DNA from: Verrucomicrobiota bacterium
GTDB taxonomy: Bacteria; Verrucomicrobiota; Verrucomicrobiia; Limisphaerales; UBA1319
Direction: 5' to 3'
DNA length: 64,000 nucleotides
Assembly: GCA_022709905.1 (NCBI GenBank)
Contig: JAKLHY010000021.1
Span: 39,395 to 103,394, forward strand
Each line of letters opens with the position of its first letter. Within the stretch, counting starts at the first letter, position 1. The position numbers and the translations under genes were made by a program. The notes under the pieces were generated by a model. It did no database searches. It was not told where the DNA came from and saw nothing but the letters and a program-made list of their open reading frames with translations. Of this stretch, positions 17,701 through 26,628 are shown in pieces.

Positions 17701-20700
17701 GACAATGTCTTGAACTTCTATAACCAGGCTCAGCAGGCCAAAGGCGCCCTCAACCGTTTCTATGCCGTCATCTTCAATCATCCGGATTTCCGTGCCATGT
17801 ATCTGCGCCGTCTCCGGACGGTTGTCGATGCGCTCCTGCCGCCGCCCGGAACTCCCGCGGATCAGCGTGTGATCGAAAACAGAATCCGGCACATGCTGGA
17901 TCAGATGGATCCTCCGGACATTACGCCTTCCGATGCCGACCTGGACGAGGCGAAATGGGGGACGTGGGGTGCTCATCGATCTGTCCGGGAGGAGGCCGCG
18001 CGCATCATCGATCTGCACCTGCCGGGGCGCCGCGATTTTCTGATCAACAATCCCGCCGCGACCTTGAACGGCGAACGGCTTCCCGGCGCCCAACCCTCTG
18101 AGGCCCGGATTCAAGTGGCGGCCGTTGAATTCAGCCCGGCCTCGGGCAACCAGGCCGAGGAGTTTTTATGCCTGACCAATTCGGAACCCCATGCCGTCGA
18201 TATTTCCGGATGGAAACTTGGAGGGGCAGTGGACTATGAGTTCCGTCCGGGAACCGTGATTCCCGCGGGTCGGACTCTGTATGTGGCCCAGGACGTGAAG
18301 GTTTTTCGCTCTCGTTCCATTGGCCCAAGGCGCGGACAAGGTCTTTTTGTTCAAGGCAACTACCGCGGGCAACTTTCCGCTCGGGGCGAGACGATTCAAC
18401 TCTGGGATTCTACGGGTCGGAGGGTGGCATCGCACGCTTACGCGGGAAATCCAAGCCCCGCCCAGCAATTTCTTCGCGTGACCGAGATGATGTATCATCC
18501 CGCCAGTTCTTCTGAAGGCGGCAGTGACGATGAAGCTCTGGAGTACATCGAGCTTAAAAATATTGGCGAGGTCACCTTGGATCTTTCGGGAGTTCGCTTC
18601 GTGAAAGGAGTGGAATTCAGCTTTGACGGCAGCGCGGTCACCCGTCTGGCGCCGGGCGCCAGGGTTTTGGTGGTGGGAAATCTCGAGGCTTTTCGAGCCC
18701 GATATGGCGATGGAGCCCCGGTGGCCGGTGAATACATCGGGAACCTGGACAATGCGGGAGAACGTCTTTGCCTGGTGGACGCCGTTCACGAGGAGATCCT
18801 TGATTTTCGGTATGATGATCAATGGTTCCCCATCACGGACGGGTACGATTTCTCATTAGTCGTCACAGACGAAACGGCCGAGCCCGACGCATGGGGCAAG
18901 CCCCACCCATGGCGTCCTGGCAGCGTCCTGGGGGGATCGCCCGGACTTCCGGATGCTCCCGCCTCGATACCCCCCGTCCAAATCACCGAGGTTCTGACGC
19001 GCACGGATGCGCCGCAGCTGGATGCGATCGAACTCGGCAATCCCACCGATCAAGACGCCGACATCGGCGGATGGTGGTTGACCGACGACCGCAATCAACC
19101 GGCAAAATTTCGAATTCCCGCGGGGACAATCCTTTCGGCCCATGGCTATAGGGTCTTTGATGAAACGCATTTCAATGCGACTCCTGGACAAGGGGCCAGT
19201 TTCAGTCTCGATGGGCAAGGGGAGGAGGTGTGGCTTTTCTCGGCGGATGGAAGCGGAGCATTGACGGGGCACCTGGATGGGTTTGAGTTCGGGGCTGCGG
19301 CGAAGGGGGTGTCGTTTGGCCGGTATTTGAACAGCGCGGGCGAGGTTCAATACCCGGCACAACGGCTGGTGACTTTGGGGGGGGGCAATGCCGGCCCCTT
19401 GGTGGGACCCGTTGTAATCAACGAGATCCGCTATGCTCCCAGACCGGGCGATGCGGAATTCATTGAACTCAAGAATATCGGAACGGAACCGGTGCCGCTC
19501 TATCCCCAGTCGGATCCGGCTCGGACCTGGCGGCTCAACGGAGTGGGTTATGTGTTCCCCACGAACCAGGTCATTCCGCCGGGAGGCATTGTTCTCCTGA
19601 CCGATCTGGAACCGGCGACCTTTCGGTCACGCCACGATGTGCCGGCCAATGTCCCTGTCTATGGTCCGTATTCAGGCAGCCTTCAGGACGATGGAGAACG
19701 GCTGGAACTGCAGCGGCCCGATGAACCGACCGGATCGGGCGATGGTTCCGTGGCGATATCCTTTATCACGGTGGACGCGGTGGCCTATCGTGATCACGCG
19801 CCCTGGCCGACAAATGTTGCCGGGCAAGGGACCTCGGTGGAACGAATCCAGTCAGACGCGTATGGCGATGAGTCGGCCAATTGGCGGGCAGGCTTTGAAC
19901 GAGGTTCACCCGGCATGAACAATGACGGCAATCGATTGCCGCGCGTGAATGCCGGCTCGGACCAAATTCTGGAATCAGCGCTCTTTCCCTATGCGGTGAC
20001 CCTTCAAGGGCAGGCGAGCGACGATGGTTTGCCTCGGCCTCCGGGAGCGTTGGGGGTTCAGTGGAGCCAGGTGGACGGACCCGGCCCGGTCCTGTTCGAG
20101 GACCCGAACCAACTTAGCGCCACGGTCCAGGTGCCGGGGGTTGGCGTTTACGTGCTGCGATTAAGCGCCGATGATGGCGAGTGGATCGTTCAGGACGATA
20201 TGAGTCTGACGGTCAGCCGGCCTCCTGATTCTCCCCACATTGTGGTGCCGCCCGGTTCCGTCTGGCGATACCTTGATGATGGTTCCAATCCCGGCACTGC
20301 CTGGCGTGGAATCCACTTTGACGACAGCTCATGGAAGAGTGGCAAAGCGCAGTTGGGTTATGGGGACGGCGACGAAACCACGATCGTGGGATACGGCCCG
20401 AACAGCCAGGCCAAGTTCATCACGACTTACTTCCGAACGACCTTCTCCGTGACGAACGTCCAGAGCCTCGCTGCGGCGGTCTTGGTGTTGCTGCGGGATG
20501 ATGGACCGGTGGTTTATCTGAACGGTGTGGAGGTATTCCGCGACAATCTGCCTGAAGGGGAAATCAACTATCGCACGACCGCCTTGAACTCGGTGGGAGG
20601 AACCAGCGAATCTGAATATCTGACCGTGGTTCCCGATCCTCGATTGTTCCGGGAAGGCCTCAATGTTATGGCGGTCGAGATGCATCAGAACAGCGCGTCG

Positions 20701-21282
20701 AGTTCCGATTTGAGCTTCGATCTGGGGCTGGCGATCCAAGATGCCGCCACCAATCGGCCGCCGGCGGTTGATGCCGGGCCCGATCAGGAATTCGATGAAC
20801 TGACCGATCGGGTAGTCCTGAGCGGCAGTTTTCTCGATGACGGCTTGCCGGCGCCCCCAGGATACGTGACCGTCTCCTGGTCGAAAGTCGAGGGGCCCGG
20901 ACAGGTAATGTTTGGAGAGACCAACCTTTGGCGCACGGAGGCCACCTTTTCACAAGCCGGCAGCTACATTCTGCGATTGACTGCTGACGACGGCTCATTA
21001 ACAACCAGCGACGATGTCCGGATTGCCATGGGTCAAAGCCAACCCACGAGCCCTCGGATCGCATCGATTGATGCCTGGGTTGATCAGAATCTTAATGTGC
21101 GGATCCGTTTTTTGGTTGTCGAGGGACGGACATATGTTGTTCAGGCCTGTGATTCATTGGGGACAGGCGTGTGGCAGGATTTGCCGGGTCCGATCACTCT
21201 TGCCGGGAACCTGTTGGCCGAGCTGATAGATCCATTGCCCGCATCCCATTCGGGGCGGTTCTATCGGATCGTGATGAAATAG
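14779..21282 (+). CDS. Giant secreted lamin-tail/LamG/CotH-kinase protein
   Basis: 2167 residues with an N-terminal signal peptide (WFAVAGTLAIGLATGPLSRAA). Domains in order, with approximate residues: lamin-tail domain 30-150 (ILSEFMASNTRILADEDGDY); LamG 220-430 (AYWRLNETSGTT); linker; CotH kinase-like region 745-1090 (HGIFDLMEDSDDLMLERL, then FPWDVDLSWG near 948); further lamin-tail domains near 1112, 1234, 1400 and 1545 (for example VVINEIRYAPRPGDAEFIEL); two PKD/REJ-like domains at 1718-1810 and 1991-2090 flanking a beta-rich module at 1820-1990 that also occurs in the convergent lipoprotein; and a short C-terminal domain. CotH proteins in spores are atypical kinases; activity here is unproven. 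No membrane or sorting anchor is visible at the C-terminus. Confidence 0.88.
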   Translation: MRTDRIAGWFAVAGTLAIGLATGPLSRAAGPILSEFMASNTRILADEDGDYEDWIEIYNSGSQAIHLQDWCLTDSPDALGKWSFPATNLSPGHHLVVFASEKDRRTPGAPLHTNFKLSSGGEYLALVRPDGIVADEFSPAYPQQFPDVSFGRAVRSDEFSLITASSPVRILVPPNDSLDSIWVLPEFDDSAWREGINGVGYDTGSANPGEDLASTVILAAEPLAYWRLNETSGTTAGNQAPGSFPARFSDAVLGVAGLRPPAYGGFELDNRAVELDGWEGYVGVDRPMLNHRDAFTLMAWIRPSGPQAERTGIIGQNDAVEFGFINASTLQLWTPGGGSLDVPWSFPENQWHQVVGVGDGSSLRIYIDGTLAGVGEAETSDYGSSDFALNIGGGGIFDEAGNGFRGQIDEAAVWTRALSPESIRQIHQAALAPAAGPGFAGHIQTDLQSLLMGRNSAVCLRYRFSLDDPASMERLLLRVKYDDGFAAFLNGVPVAAQNAPDPVAWNSTATASHANSAAVVFEEFDLGAQAGVLRAGTNVLAIQGLNLSSTNADFLVAAELVGISRVGDSTEAGYLQPATPGQPNSGSTARLGPLLSQVASLPALPDQPLDQEDITITARVNSALSPVTVVRLHWRVQFGVTNQIPMLDDGLHGDNASGDGIYGATIPASGSTAGQLVRWYVTATDADGRTSRWPFFPDPLDSEAFLGTVVADARIQSRLPVVQVFWPSQAQAETRSGVRGCVFYQGELYDNVLFSLRGQSTSGFQKKGFNLDFTRDHRFRFGKGADRAKDVKLMTNYGDKSKTHNPLFCDMAAVVGCDAHWSFQVRVQANAAFHGIFDLMEDSDDLMLERLGRDPAGALYKMYNDLSGASGNEKKTRRQENLNDLQTLVSSLNPGLPLASRVLYAYDNLDLPQAVSYFVASALASHQDHGHKNYYLYCDNDGTGEWAIFPWDVDLSWGRNWTDQQGYFSDTLYQDNVLNFYNQAQQAKGALNRFYAVIFNHPDFRAMYLRRLRTVVDALLPPPGTPADQRVIENRIRHMLDQMDPPDITPSDADLDEAKWGTWGAHRSVREEAARIIDLHLPGRRDFLINNPAATLNGERLPGAQPSEARIQVAAVEFSPASGNQAEEFLCLTNSEPHAVDISGWKLGGAVDYEFRPGTVIPAGRTLYVAQDVKVFRSRSIGPRRGQGLFVQGNYRGQLSARGETIQLWDSTGRRVASHAYAGNPSPAQQFLRVTEMMYHPASSSEGGSDDEALEYIELKNIGEVTLDLSGVRFVKGVEFSFDGSAVTRLAPGARVLVVGNLEAFRARYGDGAPVAGEYIGNLDNAGERLCLVDAVHEEILDFRYDDQWFPITDGYDFSLVVTDETAEPDAWGKPHPWRPGSVLGGSPGLPDAPASIPPVQITEVLTRTDAPQLDAIELGNPTDQDADIGGWWLTDDRNQPAKFRIPAGTILSAHGYRVFDETHFNATPGQGASFSLDGQGEEVWLFSADGSGALTGHLDGFEFGAAAKGVSFGRYLNSAGEVQYPAQRLVTLGGGNAGPLVGPVVINEIRYAPRPGDAEFIELKNIGTEPVPLYPQSDPARTWRLNGVGYVFPTNQVIPPGGIVLLTDLEPATFRSRHDVPANVPVYGPYSGSLQDDGERLELQRPDEPTGSGDGSVAISFITVDAVAYRDHAPWPTNVAGQGTSVERIQSDAYGDESANWRAGFERGSPGMNNDGNRLPRVNAGSDQILESALFPYAVTLQGQASDDGLPRPPGALGVQWSQVDGPGPVLFEDPNQLSATVQVPGVGVYVLRLSADDGEWIVQDDMSLTVSRPPDSPHIVVPPGSVWRYLDDGSNPGTAWRGIHFDDSSWKSGKAQLGYGDGDETTIVGYGPNSQAKFITTYFRTTFSVTNVQSLAAAVLVLLRDDGPVVYLNGVEVFRDNLPEGEINYRTTALNSVGGTSESEYLTVVPDPRLFREGLNVMAVEMHQNSASSSDLSFDLGLAIQDAATNRPPAVDAGPDQEFDELTDRVVLSGSFLDDGLPAPPGYVTVSWSKVEGPGQVMFGETNLWRTEATFSQAGSYILRLTADDGSLTTSDDVRIAMGQSQPTSPRIASIDAWVDQNLNVRIRFLVVEGRTYVVQACDSLGTGVWQDLPGPITLAGNLLAELIDPLPASHSGRFYRIVMK

Positions 21283-21286
21283 GCCG

Positions 21287-24200
21287 CTATTTGCCTATGG
21301 GACGCAGCCGGTAATATCGGATATTGGCTGTGGCCGCGTCGTCATCTTCCATCTCGAACTCGCCGGTTGTGAGCAGCCGGGTGTCGAGTTCGAACCAGTG
21401 AACAAGGTCGGAGGAGGCTTCCACTGCGAACAGCTGATTGGGCGGTCCGGCGACTTGCAGCCGCATGTGGCCGTTGGCATGGCGGCCGATCGACTTGAAA
21501 CGCAAACCGCTCCGGCTATCCGTTGCCACCACCCCGCCGTTTCCCTCGATGGCATATTCGACGCCATCAAAAGAGACAAGCCCCTTGAAGCTGACCTCCG
21601 AGGTGACCTCATCGGGCGCGGTCACTCGATAAGAGAGGACATGGGGTTGTTTCCCATAAAACAATCCCCAACGGATGGATCCAATTGCGGCGTCATATCG
21701 TCCGTCATTGCCAATATCCGAGATAATCCACCCCGCGGGAACGATCTCCTCGACGGCCCAGGCGGCTGTGGAGGTCGAACACTCGACTTTGATCGTCACG
21801 TCGACGGTTTGGCCGGGGAGACAACGGTTGGGCAGAAACCGGCGCGCGTGTCCTGTGGCCACTCCGGATGCGGTTAATCTTCGGGATACAGGCGGATTGA
21901 TCCAGCAACGGGGAGGGGCTCCTTTGGTGGGATCGTAAAGGTAAGATTCGCCGCCTTTCCAGAGCGCGCCGGCGCGGGTGAGATAGCCCATGGGGATCGG
22001 GACAGGTCCCGCCGGCCAGTTTTGGCCCTCCTTCCAAGCCGCCGCATAGGCGGTGAGTTCCGTCATGGATATCGCCTTGTCTGCGGGATCTCGGTCGGCG
22101 GGATGGATTTCGCCCACAGGTTCGATGACAGAATCTCCGGCAATGGCATAGGCCTTGCCGTCAAGTGAGCTGGCACCCTTGAATTCGTATCGATCCCTGG
22201 CGTTTCTTGGCGGCAAGACATGATAAGTCAACGTTCGCGATTGCCGGTCGGTGAACGGACCGAACTTGATTCGTCCATGAACGGCATCAAAAACACCCTG
22301 ATCACTGATATGGCTGACCTCCCAACCCGCGGGAGGCTGATCCTCGACCGCGTAAGCGGCGCCGTGGCTCGGTGGGTTGACACGAAGCTCGACGGTGAAA
22401 GCCGCTCCCGGCACATAGGCGGGCGGCAGATTGCGATGCACGAACGCCACCTCGTCCTCGGATCGGACCCGGATCTCGATCGCCGGTGAAAATCCTTCGA
22501 GGCCGCTGTCGTCCACCGCCCTTGCCATGATCTTATGGATGCCTGGAGTCGGATTTTTCCAGGAGACTGTCAATGTGTTTTCCTTGTCATAGCCAAAGAC
22601 CTGGTTGTCGATCAGGATATCGAGCCGCACAACCTGGCCGTCGGGATCCGAGGCCTTTGCTGTAATGGGGATGGTGGCAGGGAGCGTAAATACCGCGCCA
22701 TCCGAGGGATGATCGAGAACGACGTGGGGAGGCTGCGATGTGGTGCGATCCAGGATGACCGCCTTGGCTTCCCCTTGGGGGCCGACCTGGTAACAGCCCG
22801 GCGGGGGAGGGTAGATCGCGATGCATATCGGCGGTTCCAGTTTCAGGATCACGGTTTCGTCCCCCTCCTTGATGTTGTCCGCGACGGGCGTGAGGATCAA
22901 TTCGACACTCTCACGGCCCGACTTGAGAAATGCGACTCCGTCCAATCCTGTATAGTCCCTGCCCTGAACAGCGGTGCCTTTTAAAGTGAAGAATACCGGC
23001 ACTTCGAGGTCGATCGGGCCGCTCCTCCGCTTGATCACAAAAGTCGCTGTATCCGGTTTGCCGCTGGCCTCGGGCGATTCCGAGGCGACGGGATCGGTTG
23101 CGACAACCTCCAGGACCACGGGTCTGTTTTCTCCGCCATCGATCTGGATCGTCACAGGATCGGACAGGACCGCGCCTTGGGAGGAATGCACCACTCGAAC
23201 GGTCAGGACATGCTCGCCCACGGGGGCGTCTTTCCAGACAAACGAGTGATCGATGGGCGTGCCTGGATCCGGCGCCCTGACAAAGATCAGCTCCGAGATG
23301 CCGATGCGTTTGTCGCCGTCGTAAAACTCCAACCGGTTGATGTACCCTTGAGGATCGATGGCAGTCGCCTGGATCTCAACCGGTTCGCCCCGGGTGAATC
23401 GGGCTCCATTTTTTGGCGAGGTTATGTTCAGAGAAATCCGAGGCGCGGGATCGTTATCGTGGATGACGACTTTGGCCCTGGCCGCGCGAGCGTCCAACAG
23501 GTATGGATCCCAGCCGGGCACGATTGCTGGCAAGGCGATCAGTTCCAGCGAGAGGGTTTCATCGCCTTCGACGAGATTATCGTCGATTGGAGCGGCCAGG
23601 AGTTCCAGGGACGATTTGCCCGCGGGAATCGTCCACAGAAAAGCCAGGGATGGGGAGGGATTGAGATTGTAGTCCTTTCCCAAGATGGCTGTTCCGCCCA
23701 GCAAGCAGGCGATGGTCAACGGTTGATCACTGGAACCGGTTCGGCTGATCAAGAAGGCTCCGGGTCTGACTCGGGTGTTGGGCGAGGGCTCCATGGTTTC
23801 CGGTTGGGTGGCGACAAGGCTCACCACGGGACGTTGTTCCTGTTCGAAGGCGGCCAGTTCCAGATCAAAGCTTAAGTCCGAGCTCGAAGGACTGGATTGG
23901 TGCACCTCGACCGCGATCACGTTTCGGCCAGGAATCAGGCCTATGGCTTCCATCCCATGAACATGAAAGGCGTTTTCGTCGCTCCCCGCCGATGCCAGGG
24001 CGCGTGTTTCAGAGGTGAGGACTCCTTCTGGCAGGTTGTCGCGCCAGATTTCCTTGCCGTTGAGATAAACCGCCGCTCCATCATCGCGAACCAGTCGAAC
24101 CACCATGTGTTTGAACAGGCCCGGATCGGTTACTTCGAAGGCATGACGGAAGTAGGCGGTGATGGGCCGGGGCTGATCGCCTTTGTAGGTTACTGTGGCT

Positions 24201-25456
24201 TCATCGCCGTCCCCGTATCCCAATTGGGCCGGGCCCGAACTCCAGGATTGATCCATGAAATCCGGCTCTCGCCACAACTCCTTTTGATCGGTTCCGTCGT
24301 TTGAATACCGCCAGATGGACCCCTGTTTAACGAGCACCCGCTGATTCGGTGCGGGCGCGGTGGCCTCGCGGATGAAACCAAACGCGGTCGAGGGATCTCC
24401 GACCTGGTAACACTCCGGCGGTGGTGGATAGATCTCGATGCATGCCGGCGGCTTGATCGCAACCTCGACGGTTTCATCGGCCTCTGTCACCGAGTCCGGC
24501 AAGGCTTCCACCGTGAGCTCCGCCGACACAGCTCCGGCGGGGATCACCAGACGGCCATCCAATTTCCGGTAATCGACCCCATTTTGGGCCGTGCCTCCCA
24601 GCGTGTAGTCTACGGGCAGTTCGATGGACAACGGACCCTTGCGAGTGATGACAAAGACCAGGCTGCGTTCCTTAAGATTGCCAGTTTCGGTGGCCTGCGA
24701 CTTGCCGGTTTCCACGGTAATCCACGTTTCCTCAACCACACGCTTTACCGTGATTCGGACAGGAGGCGACCCCACCGGTTTTTGGAAAAAATCGACGGCT
24801 TTGGCTGTGATGGTATAGACACCCGCTCCTACGTCTTCCCATTCGAATCGATGTGAGATCGGACGTCCCGGAATCACCGCCTCTTTCGTGAGGTGCTCGG
24901 AACGGTCGATGAATTTCTCGTTCGCGTAGAACTCGACCCGTCGGATGTCGGCTCGGGGATCGACCGCAATGACCTCGATGGGAATGGTGGCAGGGCTGGT
25001 GAACTGGGATTCGGGGGCCGGCTTTTGAATGACCAGGAAGGCCGAGGCGGAGGGTTTGATGGCCAACGACACCGTTTTGGAGACCGCAATAGTGCCCGCA
25101 TTGTCTGTGGCTCGAGCGGACAGCTGATATTCGCCCGCCAGGACTGTGCGCCAGTCCCATTGAAACAGACGCTGGGGAGAAGACAGTATGGGATTGGCTT
25201 CCACTTTGGCCAGCAGCTGATCCCCATTGAAAAACTCGACCCAGCGCACGTAGCCGCTCGAAACGGAGATTTCGGCAACCAACGAGACATTGGCCGGCGC
25301 CACCAGGGCGTCCTCGGCCATAACCTTCAAGCTCACGCCCGGCGGGGGAGTTGCGGCCGAGGTGGAGCAGCCCGGCTGAATGCAAGCCGCGAGGGTGCCA
25401 GCCATGAGGAGATCAAGAAGATAAGATCTGCTCCCGAAGATCCAATTTGGTTTCAT
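21287..25456 (-). CDS. Large Calx-beta/Ig-like surface lipoprotein with dockerin-like segment
   Basis: 1389 residues beginning with a lipoprotein signal (LLMAGTLAAC, lipidated Cys25 predicted). Approximate layout: Ig-like (Big_3-type) domains at 55-135, 150-235, 690-785 and 915-1000 with repeated wording such as RRVEFYANEKF and NRLEFYDGDKR; Calx-beta domains near 255-345, 545-680 and 800-900; a copy of the GYGDGDE module at 375-540; two related beta domains at about 1010-1100 and 1215-1300 separated by a dockerin-like stretch (PADRDPADKAISMTELTAYA) near 1125-1200; and a C-terminal sorting-like domain. These modules mediate binding rather than catalysis. It converges with the CotH protein, with only four bases between the stop codons. 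Confidence 0.82.
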   Translation of the reverse strand: MKPNWIFGSRSYLLDLLMAGTLAACIQPGCSTSAATPPPGVSLKVMAEDALVAPANVSLVAEISVSSGYVRWVEFFNGDQLLAKVEANPILSSPQRLFQWDWRTVLAGEYQLSARATDNAGTIAVSKTVSLAIKPSASAFLVIQKPAPESQFTSPATIPIEVIAVDPRADIRRVEFYANEKFIDRSEHLTKEAVIPGRPISHRFEWEDVGAGVYTITAKAVDFFQKPVGSPPVRITVKRVVEETWITVETGKSQATETGNLKERSLVFVITRKGPLSIELPVDYTLGGTAQNGVDYRKLDGRLVIPAGAVSAELTVEALPDSVTEADETVEVAIKPPACIEIYPPPPECYQVGDPSTAFGFIREATAPAPNQRVLVKQGSIWRYSNDGTDQKELWREPDFMDQSWSSGPAQLGYGDGDEATVTYKGDQPRPITAYFRHAFEVTDPGLFKHMVVRLVRDDGAAVYLNGKEIWRDNLPEGVLTSETRALASAGSDENAFHVHGMEAIGLIPGRNVIAVEVHQSSPSSSDLSFDLELAAFEQEQRPVVSLVATQPETMEPSPNTRVRPGAFLISRTGSSDQPLTIACLLGGTAILGKDYNLNPSPSLAFLWTIPAGKSSLELLAAPIDDNLVEGDETLSLELIALPAIVPGWDPYLLDARAARAKVVIHDNDPAPRISLNITSPKNGARFTRGEPVEIQATAIDPQGYINRLEFYDGDKRIGISELIFVRAPDPGTPIDHSFVWKDAPVGEHVLTVRVVHSSQGAVLSDPVTIQIDGGENRPVVLEVVATDPVASESPEASGKPDTATFVIKRRSGPIDLEVPVFFTLKGTAVQGRDYTGLDGVAFLKSGRESVELILTPVADNIKEGDETVILKLEPPICIAIYPPPPGCYQVGPQGEAKAVILDRTTSQPPHVVLDHPSDGAVFTLPATIPITAKASDPDGQVVRLDILIDNQVFGYDKENTLTVSWKNPTPGIHKIMARAVDDSGLEGFSPAIEIRVRSEDEVAFVHRNLPPAYVPGAAFTVELRVNPPSHGAAYAVEDQPPAGWEVSHISDQGVFDAVHGRIKFGPFTDRQSRTLTYHVLPPRNARDRYEFKGASSLDGKAYAIAGDSVIEPVGEIHPADRDPADKAISMTELTAYAAAWKEGQNWPAGPVPIPMGYLTRAGALWKGGESYLYDPTKGAPPRCWINPPVSRRLTASGVATGHARRFLPNRCLPGQTVDVTIKVECSTSTAAWAVEEIVPAGWIISDIGNDGRYDAAIGSIRWGLFYGKQPHVLSYRVTAPDEVTSEVSFKGLVSFDGVEYAIEGNGGVVATDSRSGLRFKSIGRHANGHMRLQVAGPPNQLFAVEASSDLVHWFELDTRLLTTGEFEMEDDDAATANIRYYRLRPIGK

Positions 25457-25587
25457 TCCGATTCCTTTCCTGTCGTCAACAATGGTCGCAATTCAAGATC
25501 CAAGGTCGATCGGCATTCCACACTCAGCAAGTTGGAAAATTAATGGCTAAAGCCAGATCTTGCCAGCCGGAATTTAACCGGTCTGAA

Positions 25588-26556
25588 TCACGCTCGGGGG
25601 TGAGCCTGGTCGTAGGCTTTTTTGAGACGTTCCGTGGTGAGGTGGGTGTAGACTTGTGTGGTGACCAGGTGGGCGTGACCGAGCAGTTCCTGGACGCTGC
25701 GCAGATCGGCGCCGGCATCGAGGAGATGGGTGGCATAGCTGTGTCGCAGCTTGTGGGGCGAGAGCTCTGGATCCAATCCTGCGCGCGCCAGATAGCGCTT
25801 CAGCCGAAGCTGCACCAGGCGCGGATAAACCGGTCTTTCCCGATCGGGCCGCGCCAGAAAAACCGGCGAACCGACCGTGGGCCGAACCGGCAACAGACTC
25901 CAATATTTGCGGATGGCCTCGAGGGCAGGCGGTCCGATCGGCGTCAAACGCTCCTTTTTTCCCTTGCCACGGACCCGCACCAAGGTTTCCTGCCAGTCGA
26001 TGTCCTCCACCTTGAGTTGACACAACTCCGCGATGCGCAATCCGCACGAGTAGAAAGTCTCGAGAATGGCGGCGTCGCGCGCCGCGGCGTGTTGTTTGGC
26101 TGGCGTGGGCGCGTCATCCCCGGTATCGGCCTCCTGCCCGGGAGCATCGAGAAGGGTCTTCATCTGTTCGACCGTCAGAAATCGAGGCAACCGCTTCTCG
26201 GCCCGGGGAAGGGACAAGTTCTTGATGGGCGAGCTCTCAACATGCCCCCGGCGAACCAAAAACCGATAGAACGAACGCAACGCCGAAAACCTCAGGAGGA
26301 TGGCCGCCCGTCGAAGCGATTGGCGTCCCAGGAATCGCAGGTAACTCCGGAAATCGTCCCGGCGCAATTGACGCCACTCCGGCGGTCCATGACGTTCCTG
26401 CTGATGCCACCGGCTGAATTCGCGGAGGGCCTGTCGGTAGTTTCGGCCAGTGTAAACCGAGGCCGCGCGTTCCGATTGCAGGTGCTCCAGAAAGGCATCC
26501 AGCCAAGTGTCCTGTTGCTTTTCTGCGGGGTGTTGTTCGGCCTTCGGCATCGTCAT
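25588..26556 (-). CDS. Tyrosine recombinase (XerC/XerD-like)
   Basis: A 322-residue site-specific recombinase. The N-terminal SAM-like core-binding domain (WLDAFLEHLQSERAASVYTG) precedes the catalytic domain. Its catalytic residues are visible in order: Arg in SCGLRIAELCQL, Lys in VRGKGKKER, His-x-x-Arg in PHKLRHSYATHLLDAGA, and His and Tyr in LLGHAHLVTTQVYTHL. This matches chromosome-dimer resolvases, although no dif-like site was identified. The ORF is open to 27054 over the next gene, so a start near the MTMPKAEQ segment is chosen (ATG 26556; 26550 and 26577 are alternatives). It is read away from the esterase gene, whose start is 73 bp away. Confidence 0.9.
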   Translation of the reverse strand: MTMPKAEQHPAEKQQDTWLDAFLEHLQSERAASVYTGRNYRQALREFSRWHQQERHGPPEWRQLRRDDFRSYLRFLGRQSLRRAAILLRFSALRSFYRFLVRRGHVESSPIKNLSLPRAEKRLPRFLTVEQMKTLLDAPGQEADTGDDAPTPAKQHAAARDAAILETFYSCGLRIAELCQLKVEDIDWQETLVRVRGKGKKERLTPIGPPALEAIRKYWSLLPVRPTVGSPVFLARPDRERPVYPRLVQLRLKRYLARAGLDPELSPHKLRHSYATHLLDAGADLRSVQELLGHAHLVTTQVYTHLTTERLKKAYDQAHPRA

Positions 26557-26628
26557 GACCGCCGGTATTATGCCCATCGCCGATGTTTTGACGAGATTCC
26601 TTTTTGAGCGCATCATGAGGGGTGTTTT

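Noticed and set aside
21279..21298. ATAGGC...GCCTAT inverted repeat between convergent stops
   Set aside because: A 6-bp stem with an 8-base loop and no T-run; too weak to call a terminator.
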